A stretch of DNA of 37,624 bases, from the NCBI GenBank assembly GCA_025938935.1, contig JAPCWB010000005.1, forward strand, positions 1-37,624, given 5' to 3'. Of the stretch, positions 10,133 to 18,952 are shown one piece after another. A program made the position numbers and the translations under genes. The DNA is from Novosphingobium sp. MW5 (GTDB taxonomy: Bacteria; Pseudomonadota; Alphaproteobacteria; Sphingomonadales; Sphingomonadaceae). The notes under the pieces were generated by a model. It did no database searches and was not told the DNA's origin. It saw only the letters and a list, made by a program, of their open reading frames with translations. How positions within the stretch are numbered: the stretch's first letter is position 1; every line of letters begins with the position of its first letter.

Positions 10133-10150
10133 GCCGGTCCTTACACCGGC
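10133..10150 (+). terminator. Candidate hairpin after ABC operon II
   Basis: A 6-bp GC-rich stem (10133-10138 with 10145-10150) and a 6-base loop sit just after the inferred end of the dehydrogenase gene. No T-run follows, so it is a weak terminator candidate. From here to 10267 I see no gene. Confidence 0.3.
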
Positions 10151-10267
10151 TGCATGCAGAAGAACCAGGCCGTGTGCATGAATTGTCTCAGGTGTAAAAA
10201 TGGGGTCCCATATTCGAATTCCCGTGATGTTCTCGATCTTGGTGTACCCAAGGGACTGGAACGCACG

Positions 10268-11194
10268 CTACGCGATTGTTCGCCACTGGCTCTTCTGGAG
10301 TTTATGTTCCCTCACATGTGCCAGAAATGCTTCCGCAGAGGGTGAGAGCGAGTGCCCGGAGCGCCTGACAAGCCCAATCCTGCGACGCACGCCGAAATCT
10401 TCTATTTCGCGGAGGATCAGCGACTCCGTCCGCAGCACAGGCAGGGTCAGACTTGGCAGTGCCGTCACTCCCAGGCCTTCCGCGACAAGCGCTCCGGCCG
10501 TCGCAAGATGCGATACGTCAAATCGTGGGTTGAGCTGAATGCCAATGCGCATGCAGGCCCCGTCCAGCAACTCCCGCACGCTGGTTCCCTTTGCCATCGC
10601 GATGAACGGCATTTCTGCAACCTCGGCCCATTTGAATGGCCGTTCCTCAGCCAGCGGCCCGTCAGGTGCGCCGATGGCAACGAAGGCATCGTCCAGGAGG
10701 GCCTGAAACGACAGGCGGCTGCGCGCCGAGACCGTGCCTGCGGTGAAGCCAATGTCCGCTGTTCCCGACTCCACTGCTTCCAGCACGTTGCCCGACAGCG
10801 TGTCCATGATCTGAAGGTCGATATCCGGATAGCGGGTCGTGAAGCTCTTCAAGAGGCCCGGAAGCAGCCCCGCCGTCACTGAAGGCAGCCCGGCTATCGT
10901 CAGGTGTCCATTGCGGGCGGACAGGTGCGCATCGAATTCCGCCATCCCGTCCTGCGCGGTATTGAGCACGCGTTCGGCAACACGGGCAAGCGCCTTTCCG
11001 GAGTCGGTGGGTTTCACGTTGCGCGTGTCCCGGTCGAACAGCCTTGCTCCGAGGCGCTCTTCCAGCGCCGCGATTTGCCGCGACATCGCTGAGGGGGACA
11101 GCCCGAGTGCATCCGACGCCACGCGAAATGACCCAGCCCGCGCCAGGGCGAGCACAGCCTGATAATCCGATAGATCCACAATGTTGCGATTCAT
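10268..11194 (-). CDS. LysR-family transcription regulator
   Basis: This intact LysR regulator has 308 residues. The N-terminal HTH (about residues 6-65) reads YQAVLALARAGSFRVASDAL, then GLSPSAMSRQIAALEERLG and RLFDRDTRNVKPTDSG. The effector domain begins near HLTIAGLPSVTAGLLPGLL and contains ADIGFTAGTVSARS and EGLGVTALPSL. It is divergent from the TAXI-TRAP operon with 95 bases between starts. A dyad overlaps its own start codon, so autoregulation plus control of the transporter operon is likely. The inducer is probably the transported compound, which is unknown. Confidence 0.9.
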   Translation of the reverse strand: MNRNIVDLSDYQAVLALARAGSFRVASDALGLSPSAMSRQIAALEERLGARLFDRDTRNVKPTDSGKALARVAERVLNTAQDGMAEFDAHLSARNGHLTIAGLPSVTAGLLPGLLKSFTTRYPDIDLQIMDTLSGNVLEAVESGTADIGFTAGTVSARSRLSFQALLDDAFVAIGAPDGPLAEERPFKWAEVAEMPFIAMAKGTSVRELLDGACMRIGIQLNPRFDVSHLATAGALVAEGLGVTALPSLTLPVLRTESLILREIEDFGVRRRIGLVRRSGHSLSPSAEAFLAHVREHKLQKSQWRTIA

Positions 11195-11208
11195 GCACTA
11201 ATTGTGCA
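11194..11208. promoter_or_regulatory. Candidate LysR operator at divergent promoter
   Basis: TGCACTAATTGTGCA has 5-bp inverted arms (TGCAC/GTGCA) around a 5-base AT centre. It abuts and overlaps the start codon of the LysR gene and lies 82 bases before the TAXI binding-protein start. A looser pair, GTTGCG at 11183 and CGCAAC at 11224, flanks it. Confidence 0.5.
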
Positions 11209-11289
11209 GTTAACTTCACTTTTCGCAACAGATACCTTCATGCATCCTCTTCGATGGGTCCCGAATCGGGAGATCAAGGGAGGAAAATT

Positions 11290-12252
11290 ATGAAACATGC
11301 ACTGATGACCCTGCTGGGTGCCGCGATGCTGACCGGTCCCGCGCTGGCGCAGGACCAGGACCTGCTGATCGGTTCCACGTCTGCCTCATCCAGCCACTAC
11401 GGCTATTTCGTCGCCGTCGGCCAGCTTATCAATGAAAACGCAGAAGGGCTGAACGCTTCCGTCGTCGAGACTGGCGCGACCATGGACAATATTCGCCGCA
11501 TGGCGCGTGGGCAGGTCGACCTCGGCCTGGTGACCACCAATACGGCACAGCACGCAACGTCCGGCACGAACGCGTTCGACGGCAAGCCGCAGGATCTGCG
11601 ACTGCTCTGGGTCTACACAAACGCGCCCCAGAACGTGGTCGTCCGCGCAGACGCCGGTGTTGAAACGCTGGAGGATCTGGCTGGGGTGCGTTTCAACCCG
11701 GGGATCAAGGGTTCCAGCACCGAGGCGACCACGGAGGCGGTTTTCGACACGCTGGGTCTTGCGGCCGACTATGTGCGTGGCTCCACCACCGACATCGTCG
11801 GCGCGATCAAGGACAACCGGGTTGCGGGCTATGTCAAATCCGGCTCCGGACAAAAGCTTGACGGCTCGACGATGGACATTGCTACCTCCGTCGATATCGG
11901 CGTGATCGGGCTCTCCGCGGAGCAGGCCGACAAGTTGCGCAAGGAAATGCCCGACATCTCGGTGGTGGACATCCCCGCGGGCGCGGCGGAAGGCATTCCG
12001 GCCTATACCACCTGGAGCTTCGGTGTAGGTGTTGCGGCCCCGGCATCGCTGGACGATGAAACCGCCTACAAGATCGTGTCGGCGATCATGGCTGACGAAA
12101 AGGCGCAGGCCAATGCCATGGCAAGCCTGAAGGATGCCGATCTCGCACAGATGACGCTGGATTACGCCACGATACCCCTGCATCCCGGGGCCGTGCGGTG
12201 GTTCGAAGAGAACGGCCACAAAGTCCCCGAAAAGCTGACACCGGGCAACTGA
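11290..12252 (+). CDS. TAXI-family TRAP transporter substrate-binding protein
   Basis: This intact periplasmic binding protein has 320 residues. The ATG at 11290 follows a strong site (gggagg) and opens a signal peptide cleaved after about residue 20 (MKHALMTLLG...GPALA). The mature protein starts DQDLLIGSTSASSSHYGYF. TAXI features include GQVDLGLVTTNTAQHA, GVRFNPGIKGSSTEATTEAV and the C-terminal IPLHPGAVRWFEENG, where the HPGA motif is nearly universal in TAXI proteins. The fused permease gene follows after 6 bases. TAXI systems usually import organic acids by sodium symport; the ligand here is unknown. Confidence 0.93.
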   Translation: MKHALMTLLGAAMLTGPALAQDQDLLIGSTSASSSHYGYFVAVGQLINENAEGLNASVVETGATMDNIRRMARGQVDLGLVTTNTAQHATSGTNAFDGKPQDLRLLWVYTNAPQNVVVRADAGVETLEDLAGVRFNPGIKGSSTEATTEAVFDTLGLAADYVRGSTTDIVGAIKDNRVAGYVKSGSGQKLDGSTMDIATSVDIGVIGLSAEQADKLRKEMPDISVVDIPAGAAEGIPAYTTWSFGVGVAAPASLDDETAYKIVSAIMADEKAQANAMASLKDADLAQMTLDYATIPLHPGAVRWFEENGHKVPEKLTPGN

Positions 12253-12258
12253 TCCGTC

Positions 12259-14120
12259 ATGACGCTCGAGCGCACTCAGAAGGCACTGGCGATCCTCGTC
12301 GGGGCCTTCGTATTCTACACCGCAGCCACCGGACCCTTCGAGGGCCTGATCCAACGTGCGGTCTTCCTCGCACTGGTCTGCACCCTTGGCTACGCGCTCT
12401 ACCCGTTGGGCGCCGGCAAGCCGTGGCGCCCGCTCGGGATCGCCATCGATCTTGCCCTCTGCGCGGTAACGGCGGCGGCCTGTGCTTACGTGGTATGGAA
12501 CTACGATGAAATCATGACCTCCCTGCCCTGGGCCACCAAGCTCGACAAAGCCTTGACATTGGGGCTCGTTCTGTCGGTGCTGGAGCTCGGCAGGCGCACA
12601 GTCGGTCTGATCTTTCCGGTCCTCGTTGTGCTGGGACTCTGTTACGCGCTCCTGGGCAGCTATCTTCCCGGGCCCCTCGGCCACAGGGGCTTTGATGCTG
12701 CCTTCGTTACCGAAACCATCTTCCTTGGCGATCTGGGTATCTGGGGCATGCTGACCGGCGTCGCCGCAACCGTCATCGCTGCTTTCGTTCTCTTCGGCGC
12801 ATTGCTGCTGCACACGGGTGGCGGACAGGCTTTCATGGACCTCGCCATGCGTCTGGGCGGGCGCCAGCCGGGCGGCGCCGCAAAGATCGCCACCATCGCC
12901 AGCGGCTTGTTCGGCATGATTTCCGGGTCGGCTGTGGCGAACGTCGCCACGACCGGAAACTTCACCATCCCGATGATGATCCGCCTCGGCTATCCCCGAC
13001 CCTTTGCCGCCGCAGTGGAGGCCGTTGCGTCAACCGGCGGTCAGATCGCCCCGCCGATCATGGGTGCCGCCGCCTTCGTCATGGCCGAAATCCTGGGCAT
13101 CTCCTACGTCACAATCGTCGTCGGCGCGATCCTGCCCGCCATCATGTTCTACGTCTCCGTCTTTGTGACCGTGCATTTCGTCGCACTCCGGCGCGGGTTT
13201 GCGATCGTCCCGGAGGACGAGCTTCCCGACTGGAGAAGCATCGCCGCGCCCCGGCGCGTGCTGCCCATCCTGGCAGCCCTCGCAGGACTGGGTGTCGGCA
13301 TCTGGCTGGGCCGCTCCATTGCCACTTCGGCCTTCTATGGCATTGTCGGTCTCCTCATCGCCTTCGTTGCGACCCAGTCCTTCCGGCTCTCGCCGCGCAG
13401 GAAATGGCCGAGCGGGTGATCGCCGGACTCGAGGACGCCGGCAAGGGCATGGTCATCATCGGGGTGCTGCTCGCCGGTGCCCAGGTTCTGGTCTCGATGA
13501 TCAACCTAACCGGCATCGGCGTAACGCTCTCTTCCCTGATCGTGACGCTGGCGGGCGATTCCACCGTACTGGTCGCGATCATCGTAGGCGTCGTATGCCT
13601 GATCATGGGCATGGGCCTGCCGACCACCGCCGCCTATGTGCTGGTGGCGGCAGTGCTTGCTCCCGCCATGACGGCGGTCGGCGTCGACCCGCTTGCCGCC
13701 CATCTTTTTGTCTTCTATTTCGCCACGATCTCGGTCATCACTCCGCCGGTCTGCGTCGCCGTCTTTGTGGGCGCGGGGATAGCCAACACCAACTGGCTAC
13801 CGGCTGCCGGCGAAGCCGTGCGGCTCGGTGCGGTGACCTATCTGGTGCCCTTCCTGTTACTGCTCTACCCGGGCATGACAATGCGCGGCGGCTTCTTCGC
13901 GGTTCTCGAAGCTGCTGCGGCGGGTTTCGCGCTCGTTCTCGCAGTGCCCGCCCTGTTGGCAGCGGCGCCGCTCACCGGGAGGCGCCCTCTCGACATCGCG
14001 CTGCTGCTTCTTGTAATCGCCCTGGCCATCTGGCCGCACCCTGTCACGCCGTTCGTCGCACTGGCAATCTTCCTCGGTGCGCGCGCCTGCGGCCGCCATC
14101 AGCGAAAAGCATTGGCATGA
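12259..14120 (+). CDS. TRAP transporter fused permease (one frameshift)
   Basis: This is a large membrane protein of about 620 residues in which the small (DctQ-like) and large (DctM-like) TRAP subunits are fused, as is usual in TAXI systems. The hallmark of the large subunit is GLFGMISGSAVANVATTGN followed by AVEAVASTGGQIAPPIMGA. A second repeat unit has MGMGLPTTAAYVLVAAVLAP and FYFATISVITPPVCVAVF. One shift near 13390 separates the halves, where the frame should read AQEMAERVIAGLEDAGKGM. The stop at 14118-14120 overlaps the next start (ATGA), coupling it to the AtuA-family gene. Confidence 0.9.
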
Positions 14121-15460
14121 GTATTGTCCGAATAGGCGCCGGAGCCGGATTTCAAGGCGACCGGATCGAACCGGCGGCAGATCTCGCAGAACGTGGCGAG
14201 CTCGACTTTCTCGTATTCGAGTGTCTTGCCGAGCGCACCATCGCTCTTGCCCAGCAGGCCAGGCTCAATGACCCGGAAGCCGGTTTCGACCCACTGCTTG
14301 AACGCCGGATGCGCGCGGTCCTACCCGCCTGCAGCCGCAATGGCACCCGGATCGTCACCAATATGGGAGCTGCGAGATCCCAAGGCCGCTGCTGCATGCG
14401 TGCGCCGCATCGCGCGGGAACTCGGCCTGCCGCTGAAGATCGCCGCCGTCACGGGCGACGACGTGCTTGATCGCATCGGATCCCACGTGCTTGTCGAAAC
14501 CGGGCGGCCGGCCTCCGAACTCGGGCACAGGCTCGTCTCGGCCAATGCCTATATCGGCTGCGAGGGCATCGTCGCCGCACTGGAAGCCGGCGCGGATGTT
14601 GTCATCTGCGGCCGAGCTCGAACCCCGCTCTCTTCCTGGCGCCGCTGGTTCACAGTTTCGGTTGGGCAATGGATGACTGGGAACGGCTCGGCCGCGGTAC
14701 GTTAGTAGGCCACCTGCTGGAATGTACCGCACAAGTCACCGGAGGCTATTTCGCCGACCCCGGTTGCAAGTTCGTGCCCGATCTCGCCAATATCGGCTTC
14801 CCACTTGCAGAAGTTTCTCCCGACGGCAATGCGGTCATCACGAAGCTTCCCGGCACTGGCGGTCTCGTCAGCCGCGCCACCTGCACGGAGCAATTGCTCT
14901 ACGAGATCCACGATCCGGCCCGCTATCTGCAGCCGGACGTCGTCGCCGACTTTTCGCGTGTCACCCTGGATGAGGTCGGCCCGGACCGGGTCGCGGTAAA
15001 GGGTGCCTCGGGCACTCCTGCTTCGGGCAGCTTCAAAGTCTCCGTCGGATACCATGACGGTTGGCTTGGCGAAGGCCAGATCTCCTATGGCGGTGCGAAT
15101 TGCGTCGCTCGCGGGCAGCTTGCGCTGGAACTGGTGCGCGAGCGGATGGCCGGCTGCCGCGACACCATCGCCGAGGATCGCGGAGACCTGATTGGTCTGA
15201 ACTCTGTCGTACCCGGCGCAGTCGCGAGCCGCTCGGAACCGGCCGAAATCCGAGTGCGCTATGCTGCACGCTGCGTTGATCGCTTGACGGCGGCGCGGGT
15301 CGCCGAAGAGGTCGAAAGCCTCTATCTTTGCGGCCCCGCCGGAGGCGGTGGCGTCACCAGGACTGTTCGTGAAATTTTCGGCATAGCCTCGACGACCGTG
15401 CCGCGAAATCTCGCTCGAATCGAGCACGAAATCACGGAGGCCCGAGATGAAGTTGCATGA
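14117..15460 (+). CDS. AtuA-family (DUF1446) protein, large subunit (frameshifted)
   Basis: This cytoplasmic protein resembles the AtuA family, named from acyclic terpene use in Pseudomonas but found in many unrelated catabolic clusters, where its reaction is not settled. Visible segments are IGAGAGFQGDRIEPAADLAE, ELDFLVFECLAERTIALAQQ, ANAYIGCEGIVAALEAGADV and RGTLVGHLLECTAQVTGGYF, and the glycine-rich CGPAGGGGVTRTV near the end. Shifts near 14365 and 14630 break the frame; the rest is continuous. It overlaps the permease gene by 4 bases and the small partner gene by 14 bases. The context suggests it acts on the compound brought in by the TAXI-TRAP system. Confidence 0.82.
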
Positions 15461-15746
15461 ACTTGCCCACGCGCGAACAGGAGACAAGGGCGACACCTCC
15501 AACATCTCGGTGATAGCCTACCGCCGCGAAGACTGGCGCTTGATTGAAGAGCAAGTCACGGAGGCCCGCGTCGCCAGCCATTTTGGCTATCGCGACGTCA
15601 GCTCCGTTACCCGCTATGTCCTTCCCCAACTTCACGCCCTCAACTTCGTCATCCAAGGCGCTCTGAGCGGCGGCGTCACCCGCTCCCTGGCTCTGGACGC
15701 TCACGGAAAATGCCTCGCCTCGGTGTTGCTGGAGATGGAGGTTTGA
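15447..15746 (+). CDS. AtuA-associated small protein (AtuA-like ferredoxin-fold type)
   Basis: This intact protein of 99 residues starts within the end of the AtuA-family gene. It begins MKLHELAHARTGDKGDTSNI and ends GKCLASVLLEMEV. The RTGDKGDTSNI motif is characteristic of the small domain that forms the C-terminus of some longer AtuA proteins and is a separate subunit in others. The tight overlap indicates a two-subunit enzyme. It is the last gene of the TAXI-TRAP operon and is followed at once by a small hairpin. Confidence 0.85.
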   Translation: MKLHELAHARTGDKGDTSNISVIAYRREDWRLIEEQVTEARVASHFGYRDVSSVTRYVLPQLHALNFVIQGALSGGVTRSLALDAHGKCLASVLLEMEV

Positions 15747-15765
15747 AGGGCAGTAGCAGTGCCCT
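15747..15765 (+). terminator. Candidate hairpin at end of AtuA operon
   Basis: A 6-bp stem (AGGGCA with TGCCCT) and a 7-base loop begin at the base after the stop codon. No T-run follows, so it is a weak terminator candidate. Confidence 0.35.
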
Positions 15766-16388
15766 CGCGACGCGATTCGATCGCCCGCTTGGAACCGTTA
15801 CCACAATGTCGCTGGACCGCATCAATGGAGGCGTCTTTTCGCCAGTCTCGGGCGAGGCGCGCGCAGAGGCTACTTCAGGGTGCTCGAGCCAATAGGCTCG
15901 CTCGGGGGCCATTCGCCGGCCCTGCCCGCTCTCAAAATTTCCTTTTCGCCGCCGTCAAGCCTGGTTCATTGAGTTTTCGGGCGGAAAGTAGTGTTGGACG
16001 AGTTTTGCTATGTTTTACTATGTAGCGCTGTTTTTGGACATTCCGAGTTAGACCTCTGTTTTCGCAAGAAAAATTGGCGAAATGTGAATTTCACTTATCA
16101 AAACTTGTCAAAAAACAAAGACTTGTAACGATTTGTGCGGATAGGTGCGGACAAAATTTGCGGAGTTTGACCGAGTGCGGATATGTTTTGCGATTATTGT
16201 ACGAAGTCTCTGATGAGTTTGGATTTGTTTGGATTGCGGTAGGACGGCAAGATAGAGAAAGTGAGGCACTTTCTGGACCGGGAACAGTCGGTTCCCGCGC
16301 GCTTATTCGCCCTTGGGGCTCAACGAAGGGCTCTCTGCGATGTGATCCGGCGAGAGGCCCCGGAAGCCGATCGGCTTCGCAACCTCCC
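15766..16388. other. Intergenic stretch with AT-rich segment
   Basis: No gene is recognised here. The part from about 15990 to 16240 is clearly richer in A and T than its surroundings. It holds the dyad GTGAATTTCAC at 16084-16094 and four copies of TGCGGA at 16136, 16146, 16159 and 16176. It ends with one copy of a 34-base repeat at 16242-16275. Short open frames on both strands look random in composition. Confidence 0.5.
16242..16275 (+). repeat. Dispersed 34-base repeat, copy 1
   Basis: The sequence starts GGACGGCAAGATAGAG and contains the dyad AGAAAGTG-AGG-CACTTTCT at 16256-16274. A second copy lacking one A lies at 34927-34959 in the same orientation. Both copies close an AT-rich stretch. 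Confidence 0.85.
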
Positions 16389-17284
16389 CTATCCCTTCCC
16401 GACCTTGAGGCTTTCGACCATGATGTCGAGGAACAGGCGCGCGAGCCTGGAGAGACCGGGGCTGCCGGTGTGAACGGCATAGACCGTGATATCGGGAAAG
16501 CGCCACTGCGGGAGAACTTCCGTGAGGCGACCGGCATCGATGTCCTTCCCGCACAGAAGGCCCGGCAACTCGCCGATGCCGAGTCCGCGGAGCACCGCGG
16601 CCTTCAGCCCGGCGTAGTCGTTGAGGGCAAGATCGGGCTCAAAGGTGAGTTCTGGCACGAGCCGCTTTTCGATAGCGGCCACGTGACGCTTCCTCGCTCC
16701 TGGAATCCGAAGCCCAGGCGGCGGTGTCCGGAGAGGTCCCGAGGTTCCCGCGGGAGCGGATTGACCGCCAGATAGGCGGGTGCTGCAACGAGACGGTGGC
16801 GGTGGGTGATGAGCTTCCTGATCACGAGATCGGGCCGGGTGGGCCGAACGACCCGGAAGGAAAGGTCGATGGCATCGTCAGTGAAATCCAGCATGCGCTC
16901 GGAGACGAACATGCGAATGCGTGCCTGGCCGTAGCGCTGCAGGGACGTCTCGATCGGCTCCAGAAACAGGATTTCGGCAAGGTTGGGCGGAACCGTTGTG
17001 GTAACCGTGCCCGCAGTGTCGGTCTGCCGGTCACGCAGCGTTCGATTGGCTAGGACGAGTGCATCGAGCCCCTTCTTGCACAGCTCGAAGTAGTCCGTAC
17101 CGGCCTCGGTCAACCTGATTCTGCGCTTCGAGCGGTCGAGAAGCTGCACCTCGAGAGCCGCCTCAAGCTCGGCCACCTTGCGGCTGACGGTGGACAGCGG
17201 CGTCGAAAGCGTCTTTGCGGCATCGGTGAAGCTGCCGGAACGGACGACCTGAACGAAGATCGCAATGGCATCATAGCTGGGCAT
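16389..17284 (-). CDS. LysR-family transcription regulator (one frameshift)
   Basis: This LysR regulator has about 298 residues when repaired. The HTH part reads YDAIAIFVQVVRSGSFTDAA, then STVSRKVAELEAALEVQLLD and RRIRLTEAGTDYFELC. The effector part includes IDLSFRVVRPTRPDLVIRKL, and after a shift near 16680, LALNDYAGLKAAVLRGLGIG and FPDITVYAVHTGSPGLS. This is the common type related to DsdC/NahR-like group regulators that control oxidoreductases. It is divergent from the VOC protein gene. Two identical TTCCA-N4-TGGAA dyads lie in the gap, one beside each gene start. Confidence 0.88.
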
Positions 17285-17290
17285 CTAACT

Positions 17291-17304
17291 TTCCATATTT
17301 GGAA
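17291..17304. promoter_or_regulatory. Candidate LysR operator, dyad 1
   Basis: TTCCATATTTGGAA has the form TTCCA-N4-TGGAA. It lies 7 bases upstream of the LysR start codon, where binding would repress the regulator's own gene. Confidence 0.55.
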
Positions 17305-17329
17305 TGATCCTATCATTAAAGACAGGTAG

Positions 17330-17343
17330 TTCCAGATATGGAA
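17330..17343. promoter_or_regulatory. Candidate LysR operator, dyad 2
   Basis: TTCCAGATATGGAA repeats the TTCCA-N4-TGGAA form of dyad 1. The centres are 39 bases apart. It lies 48 bases upstream of the VOC protein start. Confidence 0.55.
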
Positions 17344-17391
17344 ATACTAGATGATGTGCCATGCAGTTTCGAAGCAACGCAGGAGCAGGCC

Positions 17392-17751
17392 ATGGCCAAC
17401 GTGGACAAGTCCATCAACTATATCGAATTCCCCCTTGTCGATGCTGAAGCGACAAAGCGCTTCTATGAAGTGCTCTTCGGTTGGCAGTTCCAGGACTGGG
17501 GGCCGAATTATGTGAGCTTCACCGGCGCCGGTGTGGAAGGCGGCTTCAACGGAGAAGCCGGCGCGCCGGTCAACGCGCCCGGCGTGCTCGTCGTGCTTTA
17601 TGCGCGCGATCTCCCGGCCATGGTTGAGGCTGTCCGGCAGGCGGGCGGGAAGATTCTGCGCGAAATCTATCCCTTTCCGGGCGGGCGGCGGTTCCATTTC
17701 GCCGACCCCAATGGCAACGAGCTAGCCATCTGGACGGAGGCCCAGGAGTGA
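17392..17751 (+). CDS. VOC-family (glyoxalase/bleomycin-resistance-like) protein
   Basis: This intact small protein has 119 residues from the ATG at 17392, preceded by AGGAG; an ATG at 17338 lies inside the operator and was rejected. Its two beta-alpha-beta halves are visible as INYIEFPLVDAEATKRFYEV with FGWQFQDWGPNYVSFTG, and GVLVVLYARDLPAMVEAVRQ with FHFADPNGNELAIW. VOC proteins bind metals and act as lyases, dioxygenases or binding proteins; the substrate here is unknown. The final FADPNGNELAIW is the typical C-terminal metal-site strand. It is divergent from a LysR gene, probably its regulator. Confidence 0.88.
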   Translation: MANVDKSINYIEFPLVDAEATKRFYEVLFGWQFQDWGPNYVSFTGAGVEGGFNGEAGAPVNAPGVLVVLYARDLPAMVEAVRQAGGKILREIYPFPGGRRFHFADPNGNELAIWTEAQE

Positions 17752-17825
17752 CCGTTCTCGTCACCGCTACAATCGGCACCATCGGCTCCGAAATCCTCAT
17801 AGTGGTAGCAGTCGCGAGCCCGTGA
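17748..17825 (+). pseudogene. Remnant of NAD(P)-binding (NmrA-like) protein gene, N-terminus only
   Basis: A GTG start overlaps the VOC stop (GTGA) and encodes VTVLVTATIGTIGSEIL before a stop at 17823-17825. This resembles the start of NmrA-type Rossmann proteins (VLVTGATGTIGSE), with the key second glycine and alanine apparently altered by local sequence change. No matching downstream part is found before galB, so the gene is a short remnant. Confidence 0.5.
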
Positions 17826-17965
17826 GGCGGCGAGGCGTCTCGACACCGATCGTCGTCGCAGGTTCTTGAACATCGGCGACGGGCCACGCGGTGGCGCAGG
17901 TCCCCACGACGCCTCTCCGTTTGCTCATTTCTTCGTGCTTCCGTCATGCAAAGCCCGTGGTCAAA

Positions 17966-18698
17966 TCAGAGTTCATCGACGGTACGCGGGAAGATCGACT
18001 CGAAGCCTTCGGCGTATTTGCAGTCCCGTCCACCGGACTGGCCACCGGATGCGCTTGAAGTGATTGGCGCGATTGATCGCAACGCGGGTGTAATACTCCC
18101 ACAGGTGCTCCTGGCCTTCCATGCATTCGATGGCCGCACGCTTCTTGTCCCAGACGGGCGTGATGTCGAGAAATGTGTCGGGTTTCCAGCACATCTGCTC
18201 TGTCTGGTGCGGCTCGAAGAGATAAAGCTGCGGGGCGCCGAGTACTTTTTCTCCCGGGTTATGGCCCCAGGCCTGCGCGATCGTTCGGCACTCGAGCGCC
18301 ACCTGGGTCGCGTACATGTGATCCGTGTTGTAGGGGTCGTATTTGGAATGGCTCAGCATGAAGCGCGGCTGCACCTTGCGGATCACCTCGACGACGCTGT
18401 TCTTGTCTTCACGCGTGAGCTCCAGCGGATAGTCGCCGAGATCGAGGCAAACGAGGTCATGGACGCCGAGCTTTTCGGCGGCCCTGTTCGCTTCGGCGCG
18501 GCGGGCATCCTTGACGCGGTCAAGCGTCATGCCCTCCTGTTTCCAGAGCTTGGCGCTTTCGCCCCGCTCGCCGAAGGACAGGCAAAGGACCGTGACGTCG
18601 TATCCCAGTGCCGCATGAAGCGCGATTGCGCCTCCGCAGCGCCACACGAAATCGGCCGCGTGAGCGCTGATGACAAGTGCGGTCTTGTTTGCAGGCAT
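17966..18698 (-). CDS. galB: 4-oxalomesaconate hydratase, LmbE/PIG-L type (one frameshift)
   Basis: This is the water-adding step of the gallate and PDC lower pathway, giving 4-carboxy-4-hydroxy-2-oxoadipate. The protein belongs to the LmbE-like zinc fold: VISAHAADFVWRCGG supplies the AHxxD metal motif (His13, Asp16), and SHSKYDPYNTDHMYATQVA supplies further ligands. The start at 18698 gives MPANKTALVISAH; the longer upstream extension is not expected. A shift near 18025 hides the true end, which in another frame reads DCKYAEGFESIFPRTVDEL and stops at 17966. Length is about 243 residues. Neighbours galC, galD and ligI support the specific assignment over a generic deacetylase. Confidence 0.83.
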
Positions 18699-18952
18699 AT
18701 CAGTTTCCCATGTTAATGACTGGGAGGATATTCCCGCGCCGCGCCGGCTCACGCCAATTCAAATGGCCGCCCACATATATAAGTTTTGCTATTGCCGGGC
18801 ATCAACGCAGGTTTTGCCCCAACATCAGGTGCCCGGACAACGCTTGCCCGAACGCGATCGCCGACGGCGGGATGCCGCTTGTATTATTCTATAGACGACT
18901 GCAGCGAACGGATTGCCAGAAGACGCGCGGCGGCTCACTGCCTGCCCGTACC

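Noticed and set aside
11386..12813. Open frame of 475 codons on the minus strand over the TAXI and permease genes
   Set aside because: Shadow of well-supported plus-strand genes, with low-complexity charged composition and no motifs.
16091..16537. Minus-strand open frame joining the LysR 3' end to AT-rich DNA
   Set aside because: It is the LysR reading frame changed after its stop; the AT-rich part shows no protein-like pattern.
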